Below are positions 7,887-16,544 of a stretch of 64,000 nt of DNA, one piece after another (position 1 is the first letter of the stretch; every line of letters begins with the position of its first letter). A model generated the notes under the pieces. It worked only from the letters and a program-made list of their open reading frames with translations. It made no database searches and was not told where the DNA came from. Made by a program: the position numbers and the translations under genes. Source of the stretch: CAYGYG01 sp964354155 (GTDB lineage: Bacteria > Hydrothermota > Tepidihabitantia > SM23-42 > CAYGYG01); NCBI GenBank assembly GCA_964354155.1, contig CAYGYG010000004.1, positions 74,608-138,607 of the forward strand, read 5' to 3'.

Positions 7887-10166
7887 TCAGCGTACGACGT
7901 TGAACTCAACGCGACGATTCATCTCCCGCCCCGAAAGCCGGCGGTTGTCGCCGACCGGCATCGACTCGCCGAATCCGCGGACATAGAGCCGCGCCGGGTC
8001 GATACCACGGGCCATCAGGTAATTCCTCACCGCCTCGGCCCGGCGTTGCGAAAGCAGCAAATTTGAGGTTTCATCCCCGACGCTGTCGGTATGACCGTCG
8101 ATCTGCAGAATCAGGCTGGGATTCTTGCCGAGGTAGCCGAGCAGTTCATCGAGGTAGAAATAGTTTTCAAAACCAAGCTCGGCATCACCATACCGGAAGT
8201 ATATCTCGCGCAGAACGACTCTGGTCTCGGGTGCCGGTTTGGCCCCGGGCTCCAGGTAGAAGCTGATGACGCGCAGCTCGCCGGCATTCAGAGCCAGCGT
8301 CGCATCCTGGGCCGAGAAACCAGCCGCCTCGACATTGACCCGGTAGTCGCCGGCCGGTAAGTCGACCTGGAAGATGCCGGTCGCTGGGTCGCTGGTAATC
8401 GGCCAGTCCCTGGCTCCCTTGAACGTGATCAGCGCCGATATCGGATTGCCGGTCGCGGCGTCGTAGATCCCGCCGTAGACCGAAGGCGACTTGGCCTCTT
8501 TCCGCAAGACAATGTTAAGATTGATAACCTCACCGGCCTTGACCATGACGTCCTCTTCCCTCCGGTGGTACCCGGCAAGCTCGGTGATAACCCGGTACAC
8601 CCCGGGCATAACGGCGAGTTCATAGGCCCCATTCGCACTCTGGGTTTGATAGCTGGTGCCGAGCAGGGAGATCCGGGCGTTGAGTGCGGCCTCGGTCTCG
8701 GAGTCGACCACCCGCCCGGTCAGTTTTCCCACGGTAGGCAGGGAGGTGACCTCGCCCGCCTTTTCCAGAGCAAACTCAAGATTCACTTCTTCGTCCACGT
8801 CAATCTCCACCCTTCTCTCCTGCCGGGAATAACCCTGGGCCGTGACCACGAGATAGTAGCTGGCTGGAGCCACCCGGATTGAGAACCGTCCGGTCGACGG
8901 CTCGGCGCGGACGACACCAAGATCCGACCCCAAAAGCTCGATGCGGGCGCTGACCGGTTCGCCGGTATTGTCATCGATGACCCGTCCGGTAATCCGGCCG
9001 ACTTTCGCGGTCCGAGTCACGCCCTTCTTCTTCAGTTCGAAATCGCTTACCATTGCCTGGCCGGCCTTGATCGTAACCGGCCGCTCTTTCGGTTCATAGC
9101 CGGGCGCTTCAACATGCAGCAGATAAGCCCCGCCCGGGAGCACGACGTTGAACCGGCCGTCGCTGCCGCTCATAACCGAGTTGATTTTCGAACCCGGGAA
9201 AGACACGATGCCCTCAAGCGGCTCCTGATCCTCGCTGTCAACGATGCCACCCAGGAGGCTCGCCGTCTTTTTCTCGACCGGCACATCGGGAAGCAGACTT
9301 GACGACAAGGTGATGCCGCCGGCGGCGACCCAGTCCTGAGCATTGGTGATGCCGCGCATGAAAATCGCGTCGATCGTCATCCCCGGCGCCAGACCGAGTT
9401 TGATGCCGCCGATCCCGAAAACCGAGTCACCGCTCTGCGCGCCATGGTAGTTGACGATCTCGCCGAAGAGCGACGAGCGATCGCGGATGTTCAAATCCGC
9501 GGTCAGACCATAAAAGATCTTGTCCTCACGGTAAGTGCGGGTATTCCAAGAACGTCCCTTGTCAATCCTACCAATATTGCCATTGATGCCGAGCGCCCCG
9601 AACTCAAACCCGGCCAGCAGGCGATAATCGTAATCCAGTTCGTGCCCATAGACCTTTGGGAATCCCCGGTTGACGAGCGCAGTGTCCTTTCTGGGTAAAC
9701 GGGTCCCACTTTCGAGACCAAGTTTGGCCCCAAGGTAGAGCGCGGTAAATCTCGTCTCGCTTTTCAGAAGGTGGTGGCCGACTTTGAGACCCCCGCCAAA
9801 ACCTTTCCAGCCATATGAATAAGCGTCTTTGCGAAGTACGCCGGGCAGCCCGTAGATGTCCTCTTTCTGGTCATAGCGCACGGTGCCGATTGCCGTACCG
9901 TTCATCTCGATGAACTTGAAGATTGTGTAGCTCAGGTTGGCCCGTCCTTCGCCGAAGTGCCGCAGGTCATGATAAACCTGGGCCAGGACAGTATCCTGAT
10001 ACTCTTCATAGTAGTACTCGCCGTGCAGGTTCAGCCCGAATGTCCCCATTCGGTCACAGCGGGCGGTAAGTACCCGGTAGTTACCGCGGCCGCCGTAGGG
10101 CGATACAAACGCCCATAGGGCTTGAGCGGCAACGAGGCTGAACAGGACGAAGGCTTTCTTGCTCAC
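7887..10166 (-). CDS. Outer-membrane protein with carboxypeptidase-regulatory repeats and OmpA domain
   Basis: A 759-residue surface protein. After a signal peptide (about 1-19) comes a region of about 260 residues with alternating aromatic strands, probably an outer-membrane beta-barrel. Four carboxypeptidase-regulatory-like (transthyretin-fold) repeats follow, each starting with a pattern like GRVVDSETEAALNARI and ending near a GVYRV/GYxxxE element. The C-terminal 110 residues are an OmpA-like peptidoglycan-binding domain with IDGHTDSVGDE and RRAEAVRNYL. It probably ties the outer membrane to the cell wall. The start codon is GTG, placed six bases after a perfect -10 box. lysA and perhaps lysC follow on the same strand. 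Confidence 0.85.
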   Translation of the reverse strand: MSKKAFVLFSLVAAQALWAFVSPYGGRGNYRVLTARCDRMGTFGLNLHGEYYYEEYQDTVLAQVYHDLRHFGEGRANLSYTIFKFIEMNGTAIGTVRYDQKEDIYGLPGVLRKDAYSYGWKGFGGGLKVGHHLLKSETRFTALYLGAKLGLESGTRLPRKDTALVNRGFPKVYGHELDYDYRLLAGFEFGALGINGNIGRIDKGRSWNTRTYREDKIFYGLTADLNIRDRSSLFGEIVNYHGAQSGDSVFGIGGIKLGLAPGMTIDAIFMRGITNAQDWVAAGGITLSSSLLPDVPVEKKTASLLGGIVDSEDQEPLEGIVSFPGSKINSVMSGSDGRFNVVLPGGAYLLHVEAPGYEPKERPVTIKAGQAMVSDFELKKKGVTRTAKVGRITGRVIDDNTGEPVSARIELLGSDLGVVRAEPSTGRFSIRVAPASYYLVVTAQGYSRQERRVEIDVDEEVNLEFALEKAGEVTSLPTVGKLTGRVVDSETEAALNARISLLGTSYQTQSANGAYELAVMPGVYRVITELAGYHRREEDVMVKAGEVINLNIVLRKEAKSPSVYGGIYDAATGNPISALITFKGARDWPITSDPATGIFQVDLPAGDYRVNVEAAGFSAQDATLALNAGELRVISFYLEPGAKPAPETRVVLREIYFRYGDAELGFENYFYLDELLGYLGKNPSLILQIDGHTDSVGDETSNLLLSQRRAEAVRNYLMARGIDPARLYVRGFGESMPVGDNRRLSGREMNRRVEFNVVR

Positions 10167-10200
10167 GCGGTGATTATAGTGGAAAAGTATGGCTTGTCAA
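10167..10200 (-). promoter_or_regulatory. Promoter giving a leaderless mRNA for the OmpA-type gene
   Basis: On the minus strand TTGACA (10195-10200) and TATAAT (10173-10178) are separated by 16 bases. Six bases separate the -10 box from the GTG start at 10166. Confidence 0.75.
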
Positions 10201-10543
10201 TTAGTAGTTTGGAGAATGCTGCAAGGCGCATTCTCACATTGATTACTTACCCCATCAGATGTTCATTCCATCAAGTGACCGGCATAGACCATGCTTCTAG
10301 TGATTTCACCATAACTGTCTTGACGAGTAGAAATTCCACAGGCGTGGCTGACTCTCCCGGACGCACGGTTCCCTGCGGCATCCAGCGTCCCGGAAGGAGA
10401 CGCAGTCGCGGGTACGCCTCTAATCCCCCTATATCCCCCTTTACCAAAGGGGGAAAAGAGGGGGATTTTGTCACGAGTGAGACGAGGGATCGGTTCTTAG
10501 AAAATGGAATTGCCCTGTCCGTCTCAGGCGGACTCAAAGACGG
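10201..10543. repeat. Intergenic stretch with CCCCCT palindrome copy
   Basis: No gene. 10421-10468 is a full copy of the dispersed element with outer arms AATCCCCCT and AGGGGGATT and inner arms CCCCCTTT and AAAGGGGG. Between 10520 and 10545 is GTCTCAGGCGGACTCAAAGA, related to GCCTCAGGCGGACTCAGAGT at 62101-62120. Confidence 0.65.
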
Positions 10544-11794
10544 CTACGTTCCCGTCTTCCAGGAGGAAAGGTATTCCTTCTGTTCGGCGGTCAGCTTGTC
10601 GATTTTGACGCCCATCGATCTGAGTTTCAGGAACGCAATCTCGTCGTCGATCTCTTTGGGCAGTTTGTGGACCCGGCGCCCGAGACGCGCGTGCTTGCCG
10701 ACCAGGAACTCGGAAGCCAGGGCCTGATTGGCAAACGACATGTCCATCACCATTGCCGGGTGTCCCTCCGCCGCCGACAGATTGACCAGACGCCCCTCGG
10801 TCAAAAGGTAGATGCGCCGGCCGTTCCTCAGAAGGTATTCTTCACAGAACCGACGGATCGTGCGCCGACGCTTGCTGATCGCCGCCAAACCCGTCTTGTC
10901 GATCTCGACGTCGAAATGACCGGAGTTAGCCATGACCGCGCCATCCTTCATCACAAGGAAGTGGCGCTTGGTCAGAACGTTGATGTCCCCGGTCACGGTA
11001 ACGAAAAGATCGCCGATCCGCGCCGCCTGGTCGGCCCTCATGACCGAGTACCCATCCATCTGTGCTTCCAGTGCCTTGACCGGATCGACTTCGCACACGA
11101 TGACTTGACCGCCCATACCCTGGGCCCGCATCGCCACGCCCCGCCCGCACCAGCCGTAGCCGACGACGACAACCCTCATCCCGGCAACCAGGATGTTAGT
11201 CGCCCGCAGAATCCCATCCATCGTGCTCTGGCCCGTGCCGTAGCGATTGTCAAATAGGTGTTTGGTGTCCGAATCGTTTACCGCGACGATTGGAAAGAGC
11301 AAGGCCCGGTCCCGTTCCATACACTTGAGTCTCACCACTCCGGTCGTAGTTTCTTCGGTACCGCCGAAAATCCCCTTGACCCGGTTCGTCCGGTGGGCGG
11401 TCGAGATAAGGTCAGCACCGTCGTCAATGAGGATATTGGGGCGCTGGGCCATCACGCCGGCAATATGCCGGTAGTACTCAGACCGCGATTCGCCCTTCAT
11501 TGCAAACGCCGGAATACCGTAGTCCTTGACCAAACATGCGGCGACATCATCCTGGGTCGAGAGCGGGTTGGAACCACAGACCATCACCGAAGCCCCGCCG
11601 GCCTTCAGTGTTGCCAGCAGGCTCGCGGTCTCGGTCGTAACGTGCAGGCAGCATGAGATTCGGATTCCCTTGAGCGGCTTGTCCTTGCTGAAGCGCCGCC
11701 GGATAAGACGGAGCACCGGCATTTTGCTCTCGGCCCACTCGATACGCCGGCGGCCTTCGGCCGCCAGCTTAAGATCTCGCACATGGTGTTTCAT
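10544..11794 (-). CDS. ahcY: Adenosylhomocysteinase
   Basis: The 416-residue, NAD-bound enzyme splits S-adenosylhomocysteine to adenosine and homocysteine, removing the inhibitory product of methyl transfer. Visible landmarks are the substrate-domain segment CLHVTTETASLLATLKAGGA, the paired NPLSTQDD motif and the Rossmann motif VVGYGWCGRG. The length and lack of a long C-terminal tail match the shorter bacterial/archaeal type. Its ATG follows the metK stop codon with no spacing at all (TAAATG), so the two are surely cotranscribed and probably translationally coupled. Confidence 0.94.
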   Translation of the reverse strand: MKHHVRDLKLAAEGRRRIEWAESKMPVLRLIRRRFSKDKPLKGIRISCCLHVTTETASLLATLKAGGASVMVCGSNPLSTQDDVAACLVKDYGIPAFAMKGESRSEYYRHIAGVMAQRPNILIDDGADLISTAHRTNRVKGIFGGTEETTTGVVRLKCMERDRALLFPIVAVNDSDTKHLFDNRYGTGQSTMDGILRATNILVAGMRVVVVGYGWCGRGVAMRAQGMGGQVIVCEVDPVKALEAQMDGYSVMRADQAARIGDLFVTVTGDINVLTKRHFLVMKDGAVMANSGHFDVEIDKTGLAAISKRRRTIRRFCEEYLLRNGRRIYLLTEGRLVNLSAAEGHPAMVMDMSFANQALASEFLVGKHARLGRRVHKLPKEIDDEIAFLKLRSMGVKIDKLTAEQKEYLSSWKTGT

Positions 11795-12937
11795 TTAGAC
11801 CTTCGCTTCTTTCTTGATGATATCCACGGCATCGCACAATTCCCAGGAGAAGCCTTCGTCTTCCCGTCCGAAATGACCGTAGGCGGCCGTCTTCCTGAAA
11901 ATGGGCCGCCGCAGCTCGAGCCGGTCGATTATGCCCTGGGGCGTAAAATCGAAAATCTCCCGGATGATCCGACCCGCATCAGCGTCGGGAATGCGACCCG
12001 TTCCATGGCTGTTGACCGTGATGGCAACCGGCTCGGCGATGCCAATCGCATAGGCAATCTGAAGCTCGAACTTATCGGCCAGTCCGGCGGCAACAACATT
12101 CTTGGCGACGTAACGTGCCATATAGGAGGCGGAACGGTCTACCTTGGTCGGGTCCTTGCCCGAAAAACTGCCGCCGCCGTGCCGGCAGTACCCGCCGTAA
12201 GTGTCAACCATGAGCTTCCGCCCGGTCAGTCCGGTATCACCCTGAGGTCCCCCGATGACGAATCGGCCGGTCGGGTTGATGAAGAACTTGGTATTCTTGT
12301 CCACCAACTCCTTAGGCAGTACGTAGAGAATTACATTCTCGAGAATCGCGCTCCTCACTTTGTCAATGAGCACGTCGGGATGGTGCTGGGACGACACGAT
12401 CACGCTCTCGATGCGCACCGGTTTGTGATCCTCATACTCGACCGTAACCTGAGACTTACCGTCCGGGCGCAGGAAAGGAACAATGTTCGTTTTGCGCGCC
12501 TCGCCCAACCTCCTGGCCAGTTTGTGGGCAAGGCTGATCGGCAAGGGCATCAGTTCCTTCGTCTGCCGGCAGGCGAAACCGTACATAATCCCCTGGTCAC
12601 CGGCGCCGCCGATATTCACTCCCTGGGCAATGTCCCCGGATTGCTCCTGAATCGAGCTGATTACCGAGCAGGATTCGTATTCGAATCCGGTCGTCGGATC
12701 GGTGTAGCCGCAGTCGCGAATCGTGTTACGGACGATGTCTTGGATATCGACGTAGCATTCGGTGCTTATCTCACCGGCAACAAAGATGAGGCCCCGCGTG
12801 ACGATGGCTTCGCAGGCAACGCGGCCGAAAGGGTCTCTCTCTATAATGGAGTCGAGCACCGCATCGGAAATCTGATCACAAAGCTTATCCGGATGGCCTT
12901 CAGTAACCGATTCTGAAGTAAACAGATGCCTTGGCAA
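11795..12937 (-). CDS. metK: S-adenosylmethionine synthetase
   Basis: The 380-residue enzyme makes S-adenosylmethionine from methionine and ATP. It shows the N-terminal ESVTEGHPDK motif, the GAGDQGIMYGFA loop, the P-loop-like GGGSFSGKDPTKVDRS segment and the GPQGDTGLTGRK motif. Length is typical. The ATG is preceded by AAGGAGG about 12 bases upstream. A clear promoter lies 105 bases upstream, leaving a leader of roughly 98 bases. Together with ahcY it forms a two-gene activated-methyl-cycle operon. Confidence 0.96.
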   Translation of the reverse strand: MPRHLFTSESVTEGHPDKLCDQISDAVLDSIIERDPFGRVACEAIVTRGLIFVAGEISTECYVDIQDIVRNTIRDCGYTDPTTGFEYESCSVISSIQEQSGDIAQGVNIGGAGDQGIMYGFACRQTKELMPLPISLAHKLARRLGEARKTNIVPFLRPDGKSQVTVEYEDHKPVRIESVIVSSQHHPDVLIDKVRSAILENVILYVLPKELVDKNTKFFINPTGRFVIGGPQGDTGLTGRKLMVDTYGGYCRHGGGSFSGKDPTKVDRSASYMARYVAKNVVAAGLADKFELQIAYAIGIAEPVAITVNSHGTGRIPDADAGRIIREIFDFTPQGIIDRLELRRPIFRKTAAYGHFGREDEGFSWELCDAVDIIKKEAKV

Positions 12938-13069
12938 GTTTCCTCCTTAGTTAAATAGTGTTAGGCTATCGCTTTCGTTTTCGCCCATCCGGTCCTGATA
13001 ATGGTTTGACCGGAGGTCCAGCAACTTTCTCGACACGCGGTATTATAACAAAAACGCCTCGAAAGTCAA
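12938..13069 (-). promoter_or_regulatory. metK promoter and structured leader
   Basis: TTGACT (13064-13069) and TATAAT (13042-13047) are 16 bases apart on the minus strand. The roughly 98-base leader holds a hairpin of CCGGTC with GACCGG (12989-12994 and 13008-13013) and ends with the Shine-Dalgarno TAAGGAGG near 12942-12949. It does not match the SAM-I, SAM-II or SAH riboswitch cores that I know. Confidence 0.65.
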
Positions 13070-13263
13070 GGAGTGGATGAATAGGTAAGCTATCAGCCAT
13101 CAGCATTTAGCAACCAGCATAATCCCCCCCTTTCCCCCCTTGGAAAAGGGGGAATCTGTAATCCCCCTCTGTCCCCCTTTGGTAAAGGGGGAAACCAAGG
13201 GGGATTTGAGTAAGGAGGCAAGCAACGCGATTCGAGAGAACGGGACTGTGTCCCGCAGGGACA
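13070..13263. repeat. Two adjacent CCCCCT palindromes and word repeat
   Basis: 13085-13118 has a stuttering CTATCAGCCATCAGCATTTA string. Two copies of the dispersed palindrome follow side by side, 13120-13155 (shortened) and 13159-13207 (full, with outer and inner arms). No gene. Confidence 0.7.
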
Positions 13264-14274
13264 TCAAAATTGATAGGAGAGCGAGAACTTGCGGTTGACG
13301 GTAGGAAAATCGTACACGTACTGGTCGACGGCAATGTCGAGCGAAAAACGCGCCACCTTGACGCCGCCGCCGAAAGTGGGACCGACCCGTGCGCCCTCAA
13401 CATCCCAGAAGTAACCGCCGCGCAGACTTATCAAGTCGTCAAAATAGGAAAGCTCGAGGGCCACGCTCTTCCAGGCCTCGTCAAGCTCGTAGCGCATCTG
13501 GTCGAAAAACCCCTTGTCTTCGTCGGCGAACATGCCGACCAACGTCTTGGCAATGTCCGAGGCCAACGTCACCCTGATGATGCGCGTCTTGACCGGGTCG
13601 ATTCTCAAACCCAACCTCAATGTGCGGGGCAGCGGATCGGACGCACCGCCCGAGACATAACTGATGTTTGCACCCAAATTCTGAAGCGCAAGTCCCATGG
13701 CCAGGGGACGGAACGGCTTGTAGAGCAATCCGCCGTCAAAGGCCCAGGTCGCCCCGGTGCCGCCGCGCTCGATGCCGAGTTCCGGCATCGCTATAAATAC
13801 CCAGTCCGGCACCAAGTACGAATAGATGAACTTGAAACCAACCCCGGCGCCAAGAGTCTGAGTCAAGGGTATGCCGTAGTTCACGCTGGCCGCGACATCG
13901 AATGTCGTGTAGGTGCCCAGGTACTGACCCTGCTCATTGGTCACCTCGGTCTTACCGGTCGTCAAGTATATGATGTTGAGACCCAGAGTACCGTGCTTGA
14001 TGGGTCGTATCGCCCCGAAATACTCGTAATACATGTCGGACTGCAGTCCGGGCAGCCAGTTGCAGTGCATGAGCGAGACCATGGTCGAGTCGATGAATCC
14101 AAGGCCGCCCTGGTTGAAGTAACAGGTGGTGGCATCGTCGGCAACAGCGGTATAAGCGCCGGCCATGGCCGTGGGTCGGGCGCCCGGCCAGATCATCAGA
14201 AAGACCGCACCCGGTCTCTGCCCGGCTCCGAATAAAATGGAGCCGGCAATAAAGCTTGCCAGTATCAAACGCAT
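13264..14274 (-). CDS. PorV/PorQ-like outer-membrane protein
   Basis: A 336-residue barrel protein of the PorV/PorQ (UPF0164-like) family. After a signal peptide (about 1-18) comes the family's typical start ARPTAMAGAYTAVADDATTC with the YFNQGGLGFID pattern, then long alternating strands ending in KFSLSYQF, a C-terminal aromatic as in outer-membrane barrels. In Bacteroidota PorV carries type IX cargo to the sortase PorU at the cell surface. Here it fits the two proteins with sorting domains at 31.9 kb and 40.0 kb, though no porU or porK-N gene is in the window. The ATG at 14274 is chosen over a TTG one codon earlier; AAGGAGGT lies at the right distance. Confidence 0.8.
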   Translation of the reverse strand: MRLILASFIAGSILFGAGQRPGAVFLMIWPGARPTAMAGAYTAVADDATTCYFNQGGLGFIDSTMVSLMHCNWLPGLQSDMYYEYFGAIRPIKHGTLGLNIIYLTTGKTEVTNEQGQYLGTYTTFDVAASVNYGIPLTQTLGAGVGFKFIYSYLVPDWVFIAMPELGIERGGTGATWAFDGGLLYKPFRPLAMGLALQNLGANISYVSGGASDPLPRTLRLGLRIDPVKTRIIRVTLASDIAKTLVGMFADEDKGFFDQMRYELDEAWKSVALELSYFDDLISLRGGYFWDVEGARVGPTFGGGVKVARFSLDIAVDQYVYDFPTVNRKFSLSYQF

Positions 14275-14429
14275 CAAAAGACCTCCTTAAAAAACTACTG
14301 TCGCCGCCGCCGCATCAGGCCCTGGGACCAGGCCGTAATAACGTAGACCTAATGTAAGGTTCGCCGAACCCGATGGAGTCTCGGTAACCGCACAACGCAT
14401 TATTGTATTCACAAAACAAACTCTGTCAA
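14275..14429 (-). promoter_or_regulatory. Promoter and 5' leader of the PorV-like gene
   Basis: TTGACA (14424-14429) and TACAAT (14402-14407) are 16 bases apart on the minus strand, leaving a leader of about 120 bases that ends in AAGGAGGT (about 14281-14288). Confidence 0.65.
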
Positions 14430-14656
14430 GTTTTCGTTTGGGGATTTCTCAAGACCGGAGAATCCCTGGCATTAGTTTAGACCTATTTGCTTTTTTAAGG
14501 TTTATAGGCTCGTCGTGGCCCAGGCGACAAACGCTCGCGGGCGCGGGGCTCGCCGATCGCATGACCCATAGTGCTGCCCGAATTCTTCGGGAAAGTGAAC
14601 AATATGGAGCATCGTTGATTGCAGGGTGGTTATGGTGTGATCGTCATCAATCGTAT
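14430..14656 (-). ncRNA. Candidate non-coding RNA transcribed from an orphan promoter
   Basis: A strong minus-strand promoter (14662-14689) fires into this 225-base stretch, which has no open frame of useful length. The first bases after the -10 box do not contain a start codon at the leaderless position. Visible structure includes a perfect hairpin CCCGAA-GAA-TTCGGG (about 14576-14590) with the flanks CCATA/TATGG and ATG/CAT continuing the stem, GGTTAT/ATAACC near the 5' end, GGCGA/TCGCC in the middle, and a nine-pair imperfect stem GGGATTCTC/GAGAAATCCC near the 3' end. It does not show the conserved cores of tmRNA, RNase P or SRP RNA. A 6S-like or novel RNA is possible. Confidence 0.45.
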
Positions 14657-14661
14657 AACCG

Positions 14662-14689
14662 ATTATACTCCGATTCGCTCCGCTGTCAA
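14662..14689 (-). promoter_or_regulatory. Orphan sigma-70-type promoter
   Basis: TTGACA (14684-14689) and TATAAT (14662-14667) are both perfect consensus with a 16-base spacer. It lies just after the cyclophilin stop codon and points away from that gene, towards the PorV-like gene's own promoter. Confidence 0.7.
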
Positions 14690-14705
14690 GGCTTTTTAAT
14701 TACTG

Positions 14706-15242
14706 CTACTCCACCCAGATTTTTTCGACCAATATCCGCTGGCGCGGCGAGTCCTGAAAATCAACCTTAACCTCGCTGACACGTACCGCGATATCCATGC
14801 CTTTGACGACCTTGCCGACGATGGTATACGCACCCTCGAATTCAGGGCAGTCCCGCAGGCACATGAAGAACTGTGAACCGTTGGTATTAGGGCCCTTATT
14901 CGCCATCGCCACAGTCCCTTTCAGCATCGCCAGCGCCGGGCTGATCTCGTCATCAACATAGTAGCCGGGGAATCCTGAACCGTCGCCGCGGGGACACCCG
15001 GTCTGGATGAGCAGACCTTTTATGACACGATGCACCGCCAGGCCGTCATAGAATTTCTTTCCGGCAAGCTTTGCCAGATTAGCCACATTCATCGGCGCGT
15101 CTTTGGGTAGTAGTTCAACCCGGATAAGACCGTAGTCCTTGATTTGAATATTCAGATGCGGATTGGGCGAGCTCGGCTTGACCTTGCGCCCCGGGCAGCC
15201 GAAGAACAGCAACAATACGCTCAAAACCATCAGTTTCTTCAT
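14706..15242 (-). CDS. Cyclophilin-type peptidyl-prolyl isomerase, lipoprotein
   Basis: The 178-residue product starts with a lipoprotein signal peptide (MKKLMVLSVLLLFFGC), so it is probably anchored in the envelope. The cyclophilin domain has FYDGLAVHRVIKGLLIQTG, GTVAMANKGPNTNGSQFF and GKVVKGMD, covering the usual catalytic surface. It should speed proline isomerisation of secreted or outer-membrane proteins. The ATG at 15242, preceded by AGGAGC, gives the correct signal peptide; an earlier in-frame start is less likely. It is the last gene of the rpsO-pnp-M16 run, 24 bases after the peptidase stop. Confidence 0.9.
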   Translation of the reverse strand: MKKLMVLSVLLLFFGCPGRKVKPSSPNPHLNIQIKDYGLIRVELLPKDAPMNVANLAKLAGKKFYDGLAVHRVIKGLLIQTGCPRGDGSGFPGYYVDDEISPALAMLKGTVAMANKGPNTNGSQFFMCLRDCPEFEGAYTIVGKVVKGMDIAVRVSEVKVDFQDSPRQRILVEKIWVE

Positions 15243-15266
15243 AAAGCTCCTTTCAAGCCCCATCCC

Positions 15267-16541
15267 CTACGCCTTGTTCACAATCTTGTTGTACATATCC
15301 TTAAGCTCCGTCTCCTCGATCGGGCCAACCCCGGTGACGCAGAATTGGCTCGGCCGCAGGCTGTCCCGGGCCGCGCTATTGACCTGGACCAAGTCTACCG
15401 CATCGATTTTCCCGATCATCTCTTCTACGGTCTCGACCCGGCCGGTCAGCACTTCGTTGCGACCCAGGCGAGTCATCCGGGTCGTCGAACTCTCCAGGCC
15501 CAGAAGAAGATTGCCGCGTATGAACGAACGTGCGGTTTCGACTTCTTCCTGCTGAAAGCCCTGGTTCAGCGTTTCGTCGAAGACGCGGCCGAGAACGGCC
15601 AGGCATTTGGGCACGTTCTCTTTGTCGGTGACGAAGTACACCGCGGACAGGCCCACGTCATGGTAGAATTCAAACATACTCTGGACGTTGTAGACGAGCC
15701 CTTCTTTCTCTCGCATATTCTGGAACAAACGCGAACTCATCCCACCGCCAAAAGCGCTGTTCATAATAGCCAGGGCAAACCGCCTCGGGTCTTGATAGGG
15801 AATCGAGGTTTGGCCCAGGACAATGTGAACCTGTGACAGATCGCTGCGCTTCTGAACCCGGAAAACGGAAGCGTTGCCGGCAGGAACGGTCCGTGCGCGC
15901 GGCTCGTAGGCAAGGCCGCCGAAACGGCGCTCGACGTGCTTGACCAATGAATCAAGGTCGAAACGGCCGGCCAGGGCAATCACAAACCGTTGGGCCAGCA
16001 ACTGCCGGTAGTACCCGGTCAGGTGCTCCCTGGTCATGGGCTTCAATGAATCGGCCCGGCCCGAAATCGGATAGGAAAGCGAGCTGGGGTCAAACAGGGC
16101 CTCGAACAGCAGGTCAAAGACGTAGTCCTCGGGGTCATCAAGCTGAGTCTTGATCTCCTCAAGCACAACGCCTTTTTCACGCTCCAAGCCATCGGCACTG
16201 AACGAGGACTCAAGGAGCATCTCGGCAATCAAGTCGAATATCTCGATGAGATGCTCGTCCAAAAAACGCGACACAATAACAACGTTTTCTTTGGTCGTGA
16301 AAGCATCGAAGGCACCGCCCAGCGCTTCGATTTTCTTCATTATCTCGAAGGAACTCCGCCGCTCGGTACCCTTGAAAAGCATATGTTCGATCAAGTGGGT
16401 TATGCCGTTATCGGTGAGGGTCTCGTCCCGGGAGCCGCTGTTGATGAATAGGCCTAGTGAGAAGGAGTAGAAATGGGGAATCGATTCGGCCAGAAGAGTG
16501 ATTTTCTTACCGATTTCGAGACGAACCGGCCCGCTGGCCAT
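15267..16541 (-). CDS. M16-family zinc peptidase (processing-peptidase type)
   Basis: The roughly 424-residue protein carries the inverted zinc motif HLIEH (HxxEH) within THLIEHMLFKGT, followed about 75 residues later by the second-shell glutamates in REKGVVLEEIK, and a second inactive M16 domain in the C-terminal half. No signal peptide is seen. Homologues next to pnp are common in bacteria (YmxG/PqqL type). The start may be ATG 16541 or the TTG one codon earlier; both lie against the pnp stop, indicating coupling. Its substrate is unknown; peptide clean-up or processing is likely. Confidence 0.88.
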   Translation of the reverse strand: MASGPVRLEIGKKITLLAESIPHFYSFSLGLFINSGSRDETLTDNGITHLIEHMLFKGTERRSSFEIMKKIEALGGAFDAFTTKENVVIVSRFLDEHLIEIFDLIAEMLLESSFSADGLEREKGVVLEEIKTQLDDPEDYVFDLLFEALFDPSSLSYPISGRADSLKPMTREHLTGYYRQLLAQRFVIALAGRFDLDSLVKHVERRFGGLAYEPRARTVPAGNASVFRVQKRSDLSQVHIVLGQTSIPYQDPRRFALAIMNSAFGGGMSSRLFQNMREKEGLVYNVQSMFEFYHDVGLSAVYFVTDKENVPKCLAVLGRVFDETLNQGFQQEEVETARSFIRGNLLLGLESSTTRMTRLGRNEVLTGRVETVEEMIGKIDAVDLVQVNSAARDSLRPSQFCVTGVGPIEETELKDMYNKIVNKA

Positions 16542-16544
16542 CAA

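Noticed and set aside
11783..12916. A 377-codon open frame on the plus strand opposite metK
   Set aside because: Shadow frame; metK is unmistakable and this frame has no ribosome site or recognisable domain.
12950..13047. SAM-I, SAM-II or SAH riboswitch before metK
   Set aside because: The leader has a hairpin at the right place, but the conserved core sequences of these classes are absent.
14430..14656. tmRNA, RNase P or SRP RNA at the orphan promoter
   Set aside because: The conserved cores and terminal sequences of these RNAs are not visible, so only an unspecific ncRNA call is kept.
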